6,842 nucleotides of DNA from DAOUMU01 sp034409055 (GCA_034409055.1 DAOUMU010000297.1:1-6842), one strand, 5' to 3'. Positions 1-4,844 are shown, numbered from the stretch's first letter. Program-made: numbers and translations. The notes: a model not told the origin generated them from the letters alone.

Positions 1-53
1 ATCTCTACGGCACGGAAGCAGGGACAGCCTGTGCTTGATGTCCTTGAAGCTGC

Positions 54-887
54 CTACCGAGGAGAGCCCTGGGTACCAACCCCACCATCCAATGCGCTGC
101 CATAGCTGGCCCCGTCTGAGTAGTTACTCCACTCCCAATATTCCGGGCGGAACAGTTCCACCGAACAATCACCGTCGTACCCTGCATTTTTCAGCCGTTG
201 GCAAATATCGTCCAAAGGAATAACACCCTGTCCGGGCAAAATCCGTTGAGCATCGGTGATGGCTTCTTTGGGCAGGTCTTCCAGGTCATCCAGGTGGAAG
301 GTGAAGATGTGAGCCAGATCAACCATCCCGATTTCGTCAAACAGGCCGCCGCCGCTCCACAGATGGGCGCAGTCAACCACCAATCCTACGTTATCGCGGC
401 CGGTTTTCTGCACAATTTCCCAGGCCCCGCGCGGCGTCCGCACCGAACACCAACCAAAGCCGAGTAATTCAAAGGAAAGTTTGACCCCATATTCGGCGGC
501 AATGTCGCTCAGGTCGCGCAGGACGTTGACGTGCTCCTCCACAATCTCTTCCCAGGTGGTTTGATACGAGGGGGTAGGACTGGGCACCACAATAATAGTG
601 GGGCAGTCAATAGCCTGGGCCATCTGGCACAACTCCCGGCAGCGGGCTTTGATTTGGGGATACTCATCACCCCGAAAGGTAATGAACTCAATCGAATTGA
701 TGGACATTGCCGCCACGTCGTTATCGGCCAGCAAAGCCTTGAAATCCTCCATTGAGTGATCTTCCAGGTATTTGTCAATCTTGCTGGCCCACAACTCCAG
801 CGCCTTAAGGCCGGCATGCGCCGTGGCCTTCACATCTGTCTCCAAGTCAGAGGTCATAGAGGTGGCTCCGTGAAAACCTAATCTCAT
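54..887 (-). CDS. Sugar phosphate isomerase/epimerase, TIM-barrel (IolE/IolI/YcjR-like)
   Basis: A 277-residue cytoplasmic protein of the xylose isomerase-like TIM-barrel superfamily, which typically isomerises, epimerises or dehydrates sugars, keto-inositols or their phosphates using a divalent metal. Visible family marks are the N-terminal strand MRLGFHGATS, a conserved glutamate in LSFELLGFGW (E140), VVDCAHLW (D172, H175), FTFHLDD (H198, D200) and CSVELFRPEYWE (E244); these residues fit the metal and substrate site. The start at 887 has a strong ribosome site, AAAGGAG at 896-902, with an 8-nt spacer. It lies 50 bp downstream of the IolG-like gene on the same strand, so the two are probably co-transcribed and act on the same sugar or polyol. 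Oddity: the last 25 residues are Gly/Ser-rich instead of the usual closing helix, although total length is normal. The exact substrate cannot be read from sequence; IolE, IolI and hydroxypyruvate-isomerase-like roles are alternatives. Confidence 0.88.
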   Translation of the reverse strand: MRLGFHGATSMTSDLETDVKATAHAGLKALELWASKIDKYLEDHSMEDFKALLADNDVAAMSINSIEFITFRGDEYPQIKARCRELCQMAQAIDCPTIIVVPSPTPSYQTTWEEIVEEHVNVLRDLSDIAAEYGVKLSFELLGFGWCSVRTPRGAWEIVQKTGRDNVGLVVDCAHLWSGGGLFDEIGMVDLAHIFTFHLDDLEDLPKEAITDAQRILPGQGVIPLDDICQRLKNAGYDGDCSVELFRPEYWEWSNYSDGASYGSALDGGVGTQGSPR

Positions 888-895
888 AAATTGAA

Positions 896-902
896 CTCCT
901 TT
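896..902 (-). promoter_or_regulatory. Ribosome binding site of the TIM-barrel isomerase
   Basis: AAAGGAG on the minus strand, 8 nt before the ATG at 887. It fixes the start codon and indicates independent, efficient translation of the second gene of the pair. Confidence 0.75.
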
Positions 903-937
903 CCGATGTAAAAACTCACTGTTCGCTTTACCTTTTC

Positions 938-1354
938 TTATGAAATTTCACTCACCTTGACCGGCCGGTTTTCCCGGTACGACTTCCAGGCCGCCAGTCC
1001 CATCACCACCGGAATTCGTCCATCAATGCTGGTAACAGGGGGAGGCGTGTCTTGCCGAATACAGTCAATAAAGACCTGCATTTCGGCGGCGTAGGCCTCC
1101 ATATAGCGTTCCAGGAAAAAGTAAAGGGGTTTGGCCGACTCAACGGTATCGGCGTGACTGTACACCGCCGTGTGCGGCGTGGGATTAGCGACCGTCACAG
1201 TTCCTTCAGAACCAAAAACCTCGACCCGTTGATCGTAGCCGTACACCGCCCGGCGGCTGTTGTCTATAATGCCAATGACCCCATTTTTGTATTTCAAGGT
1301 GGTCACGGCCGTGTCAATATCTCCTGCTTCGCCAATGGCCGGATCAACCATCAC
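938..1354 (-). CDS. iolG: IolG-like dehydrogenase, C-terminal part (downstream of frameshift)
   Basis: This 138-codon frame is the C-terminal substrate-binding and dimerisation domain of a Gfo/Idh/MocA oxidoreductase, closest in character to inositol 2-dehydrogenase. Recognisable stretches are VDPAIGEAGDIDTAV, IDNSRRAVYGYDQRVEVFGSEG and FFLERYMEAYAAEMQVFIDCI, all typical of the IolG alpha/beta domain. Its first codon (GTG at 1354) overlaps the stop of the upstream frame by a few bases, and its residues continue exactly where the other frame breaks off, so it is not an independent gene. The two frames joined give about 338 residues, the normal family length. As a separate polypeptide it lacks the whole NAD-binding domain and would not be active. 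It may be produced by ribosomal slippage, by stop-start coupling, or only appear separate because of a sequencing error. Confidence 0.85.
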   Translation of the reverse strand: MMVDPAIGEAGDIDTAVTTLKYKNGVIGIIDNSRRAVYGYDQRVEVFGSEGTVTVANPTPHTAVYSHADTVESAKPLYFFLERYMEAYAAEMQVFIDCIRQDTPPPVTSIDGRIPVVMGLAAWKSYRENRPVKVSEIS

Positions 1355-1953
1355 CCCCCGCTGGCGTAAATCTCTTCCACTTCTTCGCCAATCAGAAAGC
1401 GGGCCATATCAAAATCGTGAATGGTTTGGTCCAGAAAGATGCCCCCGGAGACCTTGATGTATTCGATGGGCGGCGGCGCCGGGTCGCGGGAGATGATGTG
1501 GACGATGTTGGGCGTACCGATCTTGCCTTCGGCCACCATATCGCGGGCGGCTTTGAAGTGGGGGTCAAAACGGCGGTTGAAGCCCAATTGCAGCTTGACG
1601 CCGCTGCGTTCAACGTCGGCCAGCGCCCGGTCAATCACCGCCAGGTCCAGGGCTATTGGTTTTTCACAAAAGATGTGCTTGCCCGCGTTGGCAGCGTCTG
1701 AAATGAACTGGGCGTGGGTATCGGTGCTGGAACAGATGATGACCGCATCAATCTCATCATTATCGAAAATATCTTGCGGGTTTTGGGTCACTGTGGGAAT
1801 CTGGTAGTCGGCGGCGCAGTTTTCGGCGGCTTCCAGAAATACATCGGCCACCGCGGCCAGGTTGACCTCCGGAATGCGGTAGGCCAGGTTTTCGGCGTGG
1901 ACCCGGCCAATACGACCGGCGCCTAGTAATCCAACATTGATTTTTGTTGTCAT
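1351..1953 (-). CDS. iolG: IolG-like NAD-dependent inositol/sugar dehydrogenase, N-terminal part (frameshifted)
   Basis: N-terminal Rossmann domain of a Gfo/Idh/MocA dehydrogenase that oxidises myo-inositol or a related sugar with NAD+ in the cytoplasm. Visible: nucleotide-binding GAGRIG at residues 11-16, acidic AVADVF after strand 2, the catalytic CEKP lysine (K98), and GGIFLDQTIHDFDMARF with D175 and H179, the other two catalytic positions of the family. The frame stops at TGA (1351-1353) after ASGG, directly behind a run of six G on the minus strand. One extra G, or a -1 slip, would continue into VMVDPAIGEAGD, the sequence expected for the family. The ATG at 1953 was chosen because AAAGGA lies 8 nt upstream; the frame stays open to 2067, but that extension is repeat DNA. 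Followed at 50 bp by the TIM-barrel isomerase. The alternative is a related scyllo-inositol or glucose-type dehydrogenase. Confidence 0.87.
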   Translation of the reverse strand: MTTKINVGLLGAGRIGRVHAENLAYRIPEVNLAAVADVFLEAAENCAADYQIPTVTQNPQDIFDNDEIDAVIICSSTDTHAQFISDAANAGKHIFCEKPIALDLAVIDRALADVERSGVKLQLGFNRRFDPHFKAARDMVAEGKIGTPNIVHIISRDPAPPPIEYIKVSGGIFLDQTIHDFDMARFLIGEEVEEIYASGG

Positions 1954-1961
1954 CCACGACA

Positions 1962-1967
1962 TCCTTT
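1962..1967 (-). promoter_or_regulatory. Ribosome binding site of the IolG-like gene
   Basis: AAAGGA with an 8-nt spacer to the ATG at 1953. It excludes the in-frame ATG at 1962, which overlaps the site, and the far upstream ATG at 2067. Confidence 0.7.
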
Positions 1968-1972
1968 CGGTT

Positions 1973-2000
1973 ATTATGGGGAGTTCCAAAATCGTCCCAA
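1973..2000 (-). promoter_or_regulatory. Possible promoter of the iolG-isomerase pair
   Basis: On the minus strand a -35-like TTGGGA (1995-2000), a 16-nt spacer and a -10-like CATAAT (1973-1978) lie just upstream of the ribosome site. The -10 matches the consensus at five of six positions and the -35 at four. The -35 is inside the inverted-repeat element at 1983-2110, so the element may supply it. Confidence 0.35.
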
Positions 2001-2110
2001 AACTTGTCGCAAATTCGCGTGATGCGTGACGAGTGATGCGTGAAAAGCAATTTTTATCACGCATCACGCAACACTTGTTACGAATTTTGGGATAATTATT
2101 TTTTCGGAAC
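1983..2110. repeat. Imperfect inverted-repeat element (MITE-like)
   Basis: The outer arms GTTCC (1983-1987) and GGAAC (2106-2110) enclose CCCAAAA (1996-2002) opposite TTTTGGG (2085-2091) and AAATTCG (2011-2017) opposite CGAATTT (2081-2087). The centre has two direct copies of GTGATGCGTGA (2019-2029, 2033-2043) and one perfect inverted copy (2057-2067). The arrangement resembles a small non-autonomous intergenic repeat; no transposase and no clear target duplication are seen. Reading through it produces spurious His/Arg/Ser-rich frames. Confidence 0.6.
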
Positions 2111-2152
2111 TGCCATGAATAGTCTCTACAAGAAATTTGTGAAAAGTAGCAC

Positions 2153-2181
2153 TTGTGTTGTATCGGTTAATCTGGTAAAAT
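2153..2181 (+). promoter_or_regulatory. Predicted promoter of the small RNA
   Basis: The -35 TTGTGT (2153-2158), a 17-nt spacer and the -10 TAAAAT (2176-2181) are preceded by TGG, which makes an extended -10. Transcription would start near 2188, immediately before a strongly structured segment. No gene on the plus strand follows for 1.6 kb. Confidence 0.5.
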
Positions 2182-2187
2182 GCAAAA

Positions 2188-2303
2188 CACACGCCAAACA
2201 GAAAAGCCCGGCAGCAAACTGCCCAAAGGTGATTCTGTTGGCTGTGTTAAGCTGGGAGATACCGACGAGACTTGGCGGTTACGAGGTATCTCCCTATTTT
2301 TTT
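2188..2303 (+). ncRNA. Candidate stand-alone structured small RNA, about 115 nt
   Basis: The segment between a predicted promoter and a predicted intrinsic terminator folds well by eye. A long helix pairs 2186-2203 with 2233-2248 (16 base pairs, two single-base bulges at 2192 and 2198). It encloses the hairpin GGCAG-CAAA-CTGCC (2210-2223) and the flanking unpaired purine-rich stretches AAAAG and AAAGGTGA. The terminator hairpin follows after a short linker. No credible coding sequence lies within: the frame from 2180 has no ribosome site and runs through the terminator. It does not match any riboswitch consensus I can recall (c-di-GMP, SAM, TPP, cobalamin, fluoride, guanidine), and no plus-strand gene follows to be controlled. 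It could be a trans-acting sRNA or a regulator of the convergent lacI mRNA end. It lies between the lacI stop and the iolG start. Confidence 0.5.
2254..2303 (+). terminator. Intrinsic terminator of the small RNA
   Basis: The perfect 10-bp stem GGGAGATACC (2254-2263) / GGTATCTCCC (2285-2294) has a 21-nt loop and is followed by TA and seven T (2297-2303). The T-tract is on the plus strand only, so it terminates plus-strand transcription and not lacI, which arrives on the minus strand. Confidence 0.7.
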
Positions 2304-2356
2304 GTATTATTGATGTTGCTTGTTCAAACGCGTTAAATAAATTGGATTCCTTTCTG

Positions 2357-3379
2357 TTAACATTTTTTGGACGGTGCGGTTGAAGCCCGAATTACAAGCT
2401 CAACCGGCAAGGTAATGATTTGTGCCGGCAAAGAATCCGGCTGCTGTACCAACTCTAGAATAATTTGTCCGGCGCGGCGGCCCATTTCTGTTACCGGGAA
2501 TTTGACCGTTGTTAAACGTGGATTCAGGTAATCGATAATGATTGTATCGTCGTGACCCACTACCGAAATATCAGCCGGTACCGTCAGACCGGCATCGAAG
2601 ATAGCGCGCATGGCCCCCACAGCCAACATATCGTTGTGAGCAAACACCGCCGTGGGTGGATTGGGCAGGGCCAGCCACTGCTGCATCGCGGCATAACCGG
2701 CAGCTTGCCCGGCTTTACCCACGATAACCAAAGCCGGGTCCAGAGGAATACCGGACTCTGCCAGAATTTCCCGACACCCAATCCCTCGCAAGTGGCCGTG
2801 GGGGCTGAGTGTTTCACGTTCGATCAGGGCAATGCGGCGATGCCCCAATGACAGCAGGTGTTGCATCGCCAGCCGCCCGCCTTGCCGGTCATCAATAACA
2901 ATGCAATGGGTGTCTGCCAGGTCGTGTTCCAGCACAACCATGGGAATGTTAGCTTGTTGGAAGAGCTTGAGAAAGGGATAAGGTTCCTCGCTGGGGAGGA
3001 TGACAACGCCATCAACTTGCTTGGAACGCAGCGTTTCGGCCAGTTTTTGTTCTTTGGCCGGGTCGCGGCCTGTGCCGGTCAACATCACAGTATAGCCTGA
3101 GGCAGTGCAGACGCTTTCTAAACTTTCGGCAATTTCGGAATAAACCGGATTTATTAGATTGGGGAGCATTAACCCAATGGTGGCTGTCTGTTTTCGACTC
3201 AGGCTGCGGGCCAATTCGTTGGGATAGTACCCCAATTCTTCAATAGCTTTTTCGACCTTAGCCCGTGTTTCCGGCGACACGGGACGCGGCCCATCGTTGA
3301 CCACATACGACACGACCGCCACCGACACACCGGCTCGTTCGGCTACTTCTTTGCGAGTAACCTGTTTTCTTTCGGGCAT
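2357..3379 (-). CDS. LacI-family transcriptional repressor
   Basis: A 340-residue sugar-responsive DNA-binding protein of the LacI/GalR family. The N-terminal helix-turn-helix is VTRKEVAERAGVSVAVVSYVVN (residues 7-28), followed by PVSPETRAKVEKAIEELGYYPN and the hinge helix ELARSLSRKQT, whose leucine (L60) inserts in the operator minor groove in this family. The periplasmic-binding-protein-like effector core runs from about residue 67, with INPVYSEIAESLE, DGVVILPS, HLLSLGHRRIALI, AVFAHNDMLAVGAM (D250 at the usual sugar-contact site) and DISVVGHDD. The start at 3379 is preferred over 3439 because GGAG at 3387-3390 is 7 nt upstream and the family starts just before the helix-turn-helix. Neighbours and shared promoter motifs (TGTTATCGT at 3849-3857 and 4800-4808) suggest it represses the dehydrogenase and transporter genes. 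The effector is probably a sugar or polyol; its identity is unknown. Confidence 0.95.
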   Translation of the reverse strand: MPERKQVTRKEVAERAGVSVAVVSYVVNDGPRPVSPETRAKVEKAIEELGYYPNELARSLSRKQTATIGLMLPNLINPVYSEIAESLESVCTASGYTVMLTGTGRDPAKEQKLAETLRSKQVDGVVILPSEEPYPFLKLFQQANIPMVVLEHDLADTHCIVIDDRQGGRLAMQHLLSLGHRRIALIERETLSPHGHLRGIGCREILAESGIPLDPALVIVGKAGQAAGYAAMQQWLALPNPPTAVFAHNDMLAVGAMRAIFDAGLTVPADISVVGHDDTIIIDYLNPRLTTVKFPVTEMGRRAGQIILELVQQPDSLPAQIITLPVELVIRASTAPSKKC

Positions 3380-3386
3380 ACGCTCA

Positions 3387-3390
3387 CTCC
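3387..3390 (-). promoter_or_regulatory. Ribosome binding site of the LacI-family gene
   Basis: GGAG 7 nt before the ATG at 3379. It decides the start against the longer reading frame, whose extra 20 residues have no family counterpart. Confidence 0.6.
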
Positions 3391-3459
3391 AGCACTTTCC
3401 AACAGCAACTTTGGTCAAACTACCGAATTCAATCGGCAAAAGTATCCAGGTTAAGATGC

Positions 3460-3485
3460 GGGAGCAGGAGCAATCTCCTGCTCCC
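3460..3485. repeat. Perfect 11-bp hairpin between lacI and the dehydrogenase relic
   Basis: The arms GGGAGCAGGAG (3460-3470) and CTCCTGCTCCC (3475-3485) are separated by the 4-nt loop CAAT. There is no T-tract on either side, so it is not a canonical terminator. It sits at the point where the dehydrogenase relic loses homology and may be a dispersed palindromic repeat inserted there. Confidence 0.65.
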
Positions 3486-3530
3486 TATAACAAAAAGGAG
3501 GAAAATAGAATGAGTTCGTGGAGTCTGGTT

Positions 3531-3786
3531 CCGTAATCAATTGAGCGTGGGTATTGGTAATGAGACAGAGAGGATGGGTTTTGAATACGTTATCCGCTAA
3601 GATTGGGTGATGATCGTTGTAAACGGTGGAGATTAGGTCATCAGCAGTGAATTTTTTGACAGTTTCCAAAAATATATCAGAAACGGCTACCAGTTCTGCT
3701 TCGGGGATACAAAAAGCGAATCTTTCTGCGTGCCTCCAGCCAATTTTTTCGGTGCCAATCAGTCCAACTTTGGCCCTTTTTGTCAT
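3531..3786 (-). pseudogene. Truncated, decayed IolG-like dehydrogenase
   Basis: About 85 residues match the N-terminal Rossmann domain of the intact-looking IolG-like gene in this window: VGLIG, IGWRHAERFAFCIPEAELVAVSDIFLE and THAQLI align with VGLLG, IGRVHAENLAYRIPEVNLAAVADVFLE and THAQFI. The nucleotide-binding GAGRIG has become GTEKIG, so the second glycine is lost. The catalytic EKP segment and everything after are missing: similarity ends near 3531, and the frame then runs through unrelated DNA and the hairpin to a stop at 3451-3453. This is a relic of a duplicated or paralogous dehydrogenase that once stood ahead of lacI on the same strand. A strong-looking promoter and an operator-like motif remain upstream of it. 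Confidence 0.8.
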
Positions 3787-3805
3787 CGATGACAATTTCA
3801 TTTTT

Positions 3806-3849
3806 TATCTACCCGAGTTGTCTACCGGGGCTGTCTACCCGCGTAGATA
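3806..3849 (-). repeat. Three 13-bp tandem repeats downstream of the relic's promoter
   Basis: On the minus strand the core CGGGTAGACA and close variants recur every 13 bp (plus-strand copies at 3806-3815, 3819-3828, 3832-3841). TATCTAC (3806-3812) and GTAGATA (3843-3849) bracket the array as an inverted pair. It lies between the predicted -10 and the relic's first codon, where operator sites are often found. Confidence 0.6.
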
Positions 3850-3877
3850 CGATAACACAAAATTTATTGTTTGTCAA
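3849..3877 (-). promoter_or_regulatory. Promoter with overlapping LacI-type motif, ahead of the dehydrogenase relic
   Basis: The -35 TTGACA (3872-3877) is a full consensus match. A 17-nt spacer leads to the -10 TATCGT (3849-3854), preceded by TGT as an extended -10. TGTTATCGT (3849-3857), which covers the -10, is identical to the motif in the operator array of the transporter gene (4800-4808). The promoter looks functional although the gene it served is broken; it could now transcribe lacI. Confidence 0.55.
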
Positions 3878-3879
3878 TA

Positions 3880-4014
3880 GTGGCAACCTTAAATTTCTTG
3901 TAATTGTTTTGAGGATCAGTATGTCTGTACGAGTGGCCAACTTTACGAACTGATGGCCGGGCACGACTGCTTTGTGGCCGATCTCCGTCCGCTGATGGAG
4001 AGTATCAGGTCAAA
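3880..4014. other. Unassigned gap between the relics
   Basis: No gene can be supported here. A short plus-strand stretch near 3935-4010 reads GQLYELMAGHDCFVADLRPL in a frame different from the transposase relic that follows. It looks like coding debris but I cannot assign it. No left terminal repeat of the insertion sequence is visible, so the 5' part of that element is probably lost. Confidence 0.3.
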
Positions 4015-4194
4015 GGTTTTCAAATCCTGCCCCGACGATGGGTGGTTGAACGCACCTTGGCCTGGCTGGGACGCTATCGCCGCTTGAGTAAGGATTATGA
4101 AATCTTACCCCAGACCAGTGAAGCTTTCATTTACGCGGCTATGGTCAATTTGATGCTCACCCGTTTAGCTCGTAATCCCGCCGTTTTTCTCTAA
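4015..4194 (+). pseudogene. C-terminal relic of an IS5-family transposase
   Basis: About 59 codons ending at TAA (4192-4194) read GFQILPRRWVVERTLAWLGRYRRLSKDYE, then LPQTSEAFIYAAMVNLMLTRLA. This is the characteristic C-terminus of IS5-family DDE transposases, with the catalytic glutamate in WVVERT. The catalytic aspartates and the N-terminal part are absent, and upstream codons do not match the family. The element is therefore a 5'-truncated, immobile remnant. The probable right end, AAGAAACACGCTC, follows at 4203-4215. Confidence 0.85.
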
Positions 4195-4199
4195 TTTGA

Positions 4200-4216
4200 T
4201 TTAAGAAACACGCTCT
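4200..4216. mobile_element. Probable right terminal repeat of the IS5-type relic
   Basis: Read outward to inward on the minus strand the sequence is GAGCGTGTTTCTTAAA, starting within 8-25 bp after the transposase stop. It resembles the ends of IS5-family elements. LarA-like coding sequence begins immediately beyond it, so this appears to be the insertion junction. The left end is not found. Confidence 0.45.
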
Positions 4217-4337
4217 AAGCTTTACCCCCTTCGCCAACGTAGACGAGGCGCTGACCGCAGCATTACGCCGCTATGGTTCCGAGGCAAAAGTGACGGTGTT
4301 GACCCACGCTCCGGAAATGCTGCCTATCATAAGTTAA
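4200..4337 (+). pseudogene. C-terminal relic of a LarA-like (nickel-dependent lactate racemase/DUF2088) protein
   Basis: A plus-strand frame ending at TAA (4335-4337) reads FTPFANVDEALTAALRRYG, then SEAKVTVLTHAPEMLPIIS. The pattern (VDEAL-AAL-RYG-A-V-VL) resembles the final helix and strand of LarA-family proteins, where a conserved 'EEAL..AL..G..A.V.V.P' tail is usual. Only about 40 residues remain, directly after the end of the transposase relic, and no start codon or ribosome site is present. It was probably separated from its N-terminal part by the IS5-type insertion and later deletion. The family assignment rests on a short stretch and is tentative; that it is a gene tail is more secure. 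Confidence 0.5.
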
Positions 4338-4398
4338 GCCTCTCGGGTAACAAAATCAGCCAAGCGTCCAATTACTTTACTACCGGACAGTTTTGTGG

Positions 4399-4646
4399 AG
4401 AAACCCGGTTTTTCACGGTTTGCGCAAACAATTTGTGCTGAAAAGTGTAGGGGTCAACAACATGTTAAACCTCCCGCAGGCTGGCCCAAAACCAACTTAC
4501 CCGGTTTATCAAGCTGTTTTGGCCTAAAATAAAGCCTGCGGGAGGTTTATGCCAGTTCAACATGTATTTGGCCCTTACAATTTGTGCTGAAAAGTCGCTT
4601 TTGTTTGCCAAGGATGATAAATCTCAAGCGAAAAAACCGGGTTTCT
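4399..4646. repeat. Nested repeat block, possible MITE with 15-bp terminal inverted repeats
   Basis: AGAAACCCGGTTTTT (4399-4413) is a perfect inverted copy of 4632-4646. Inside lie a 19-bp direct repeat (4428-4446 and 4577-4595, ACAATTTGTGCTGAAAAGT) and, between those, the long palindrome at 4466-4549. No coding capacity. It could be one 248-bp non-autonomous element or one repeat inserted in another. The flanking stretch 4338-4398 shows nothing identifiable. Confidence 0.6.
4466..4549. repeat. 84-bp palindromic element
   Basis: A perfect 17-bp inverted repeat, TAAACCTCCCGCAGGCT (4466-4482) against 4533-4549, is followed inward by GGCCCAAAAC (4483-4492) opposite GTTTTGGCC (4516-4524) with one bulged base. 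As RNA it would form a very stable hairpin, but no T-tract follows on either strand. Confidence 0.7.
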
Positions 4647-4703
4647 GGGCCTGTTATAAAAAGTGTCCAGTAGTGAATGATCCCCTCACTTTGCCTACAA
4701 GTA

Positions 4704-4746
4704 CAAGTGACGTTTGTCATTAAAAAACAATGACAAATGTCACTTG
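4704..4746. promoter_or_regulatory. Double TGAC...GTCA palindrome upstream of the transporter promoter
   Basis: Two sites, TGACGTTTGTCA (4708-4719) and TGACAAATGTCA (4731-4742), are each palindromic and are also inverted copies of each other, so the whole 43 bp is an 18-bp inverted repeat with one G-T pair and the loop AAAAAAC. Centre-to-centre spacing is 23 bp, about two helical turns. The right site touches the predicted -35, which fits a dimeric regulator binding twice. The family of the regulator is unknown, and the motif is unlike LacI-type sites. No T-tract follows, so a terminator is unlikely. Confidence 0.55.
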
Positions 4747-4771
4747 CTATCCTCATCGATTGTGCTAGGAT
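4744..4771 (+). promoter_or_regulatory. Predicted promoter of the sugar-binding lipoprotein gene
   Basis: The -35 TTGCTA (4744-4749), a 16-nt spacer and the -10 TAGGAT (4766-4771) are directly preceded by TGC (extended -10). The predicted start near 4778 falls inside the hexamer array. The leader would be about 365 nt long. Confidence 0.5.
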
Positions 4772-4809
4772 GTTAACGGTAACGGGAACGATAACGGGAA
4801 CGATAACAT
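4771..4809 (+). promoter_or_regulatory. AACGRN hexamer array, probable LacI-type operator
   Basis: Hexamers AACGGT, AACGGG, AACGAT, AACGGG, AACGAT run back to back (4775-4804), bracketed by TGTTAAC at the left and GATAACA at the right. On the minus strand it starts TGTTATCGT and repeats every 12 bp. The array begins at the last base of the -10 and covers the predicted transcription start, a classic repressor position. TGTTATCGT is shared with the promoter at 3849-3877. Confidence 0.6.
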
Positions 4810-4844
4810 GGCAGTTAAGCCGGATTAGCAGCCAATGACGGTTG

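Noticed and set aside
1392..1701. Long open frames on both strands over the IolG-like gene
   Set aside because: They are high-GC shadows; only the minus frame with the Rossmann and EKP motifs matches a protein family.
2040..2336. 98-codon plus-strand frame
   Set aside because: It begins in the palindromic repeat, has no ribosome site or family features, and its hydrophobic end is only the translation of the terminator T-tract.
2180..2383. 67-codon plus-strand frame starting MQNTRQTEKPG
   Set aside because: It has no ribosome site, starts at the -10 of a predicted promoter, reads through an intrinsic terminator and overlaps the end of lacI on the opposite strand; a structured RNA explains the segment better.
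3379..3439. Upstream start of the LacI-family gene adding 20 residues
   Set aside because: The extension has no counterpart in the family and the GGAG ribosome site points to 3379.
3460..3485. Intrinsic terminator
   Set aside because: The hairpin is perfect but no T-tract follows on either strand.
4547..4756. 69-codon minus-strand frame
   Set aside because: It runs through the double palindrome and the repeat block and has no ribosome site or recognisable domain.
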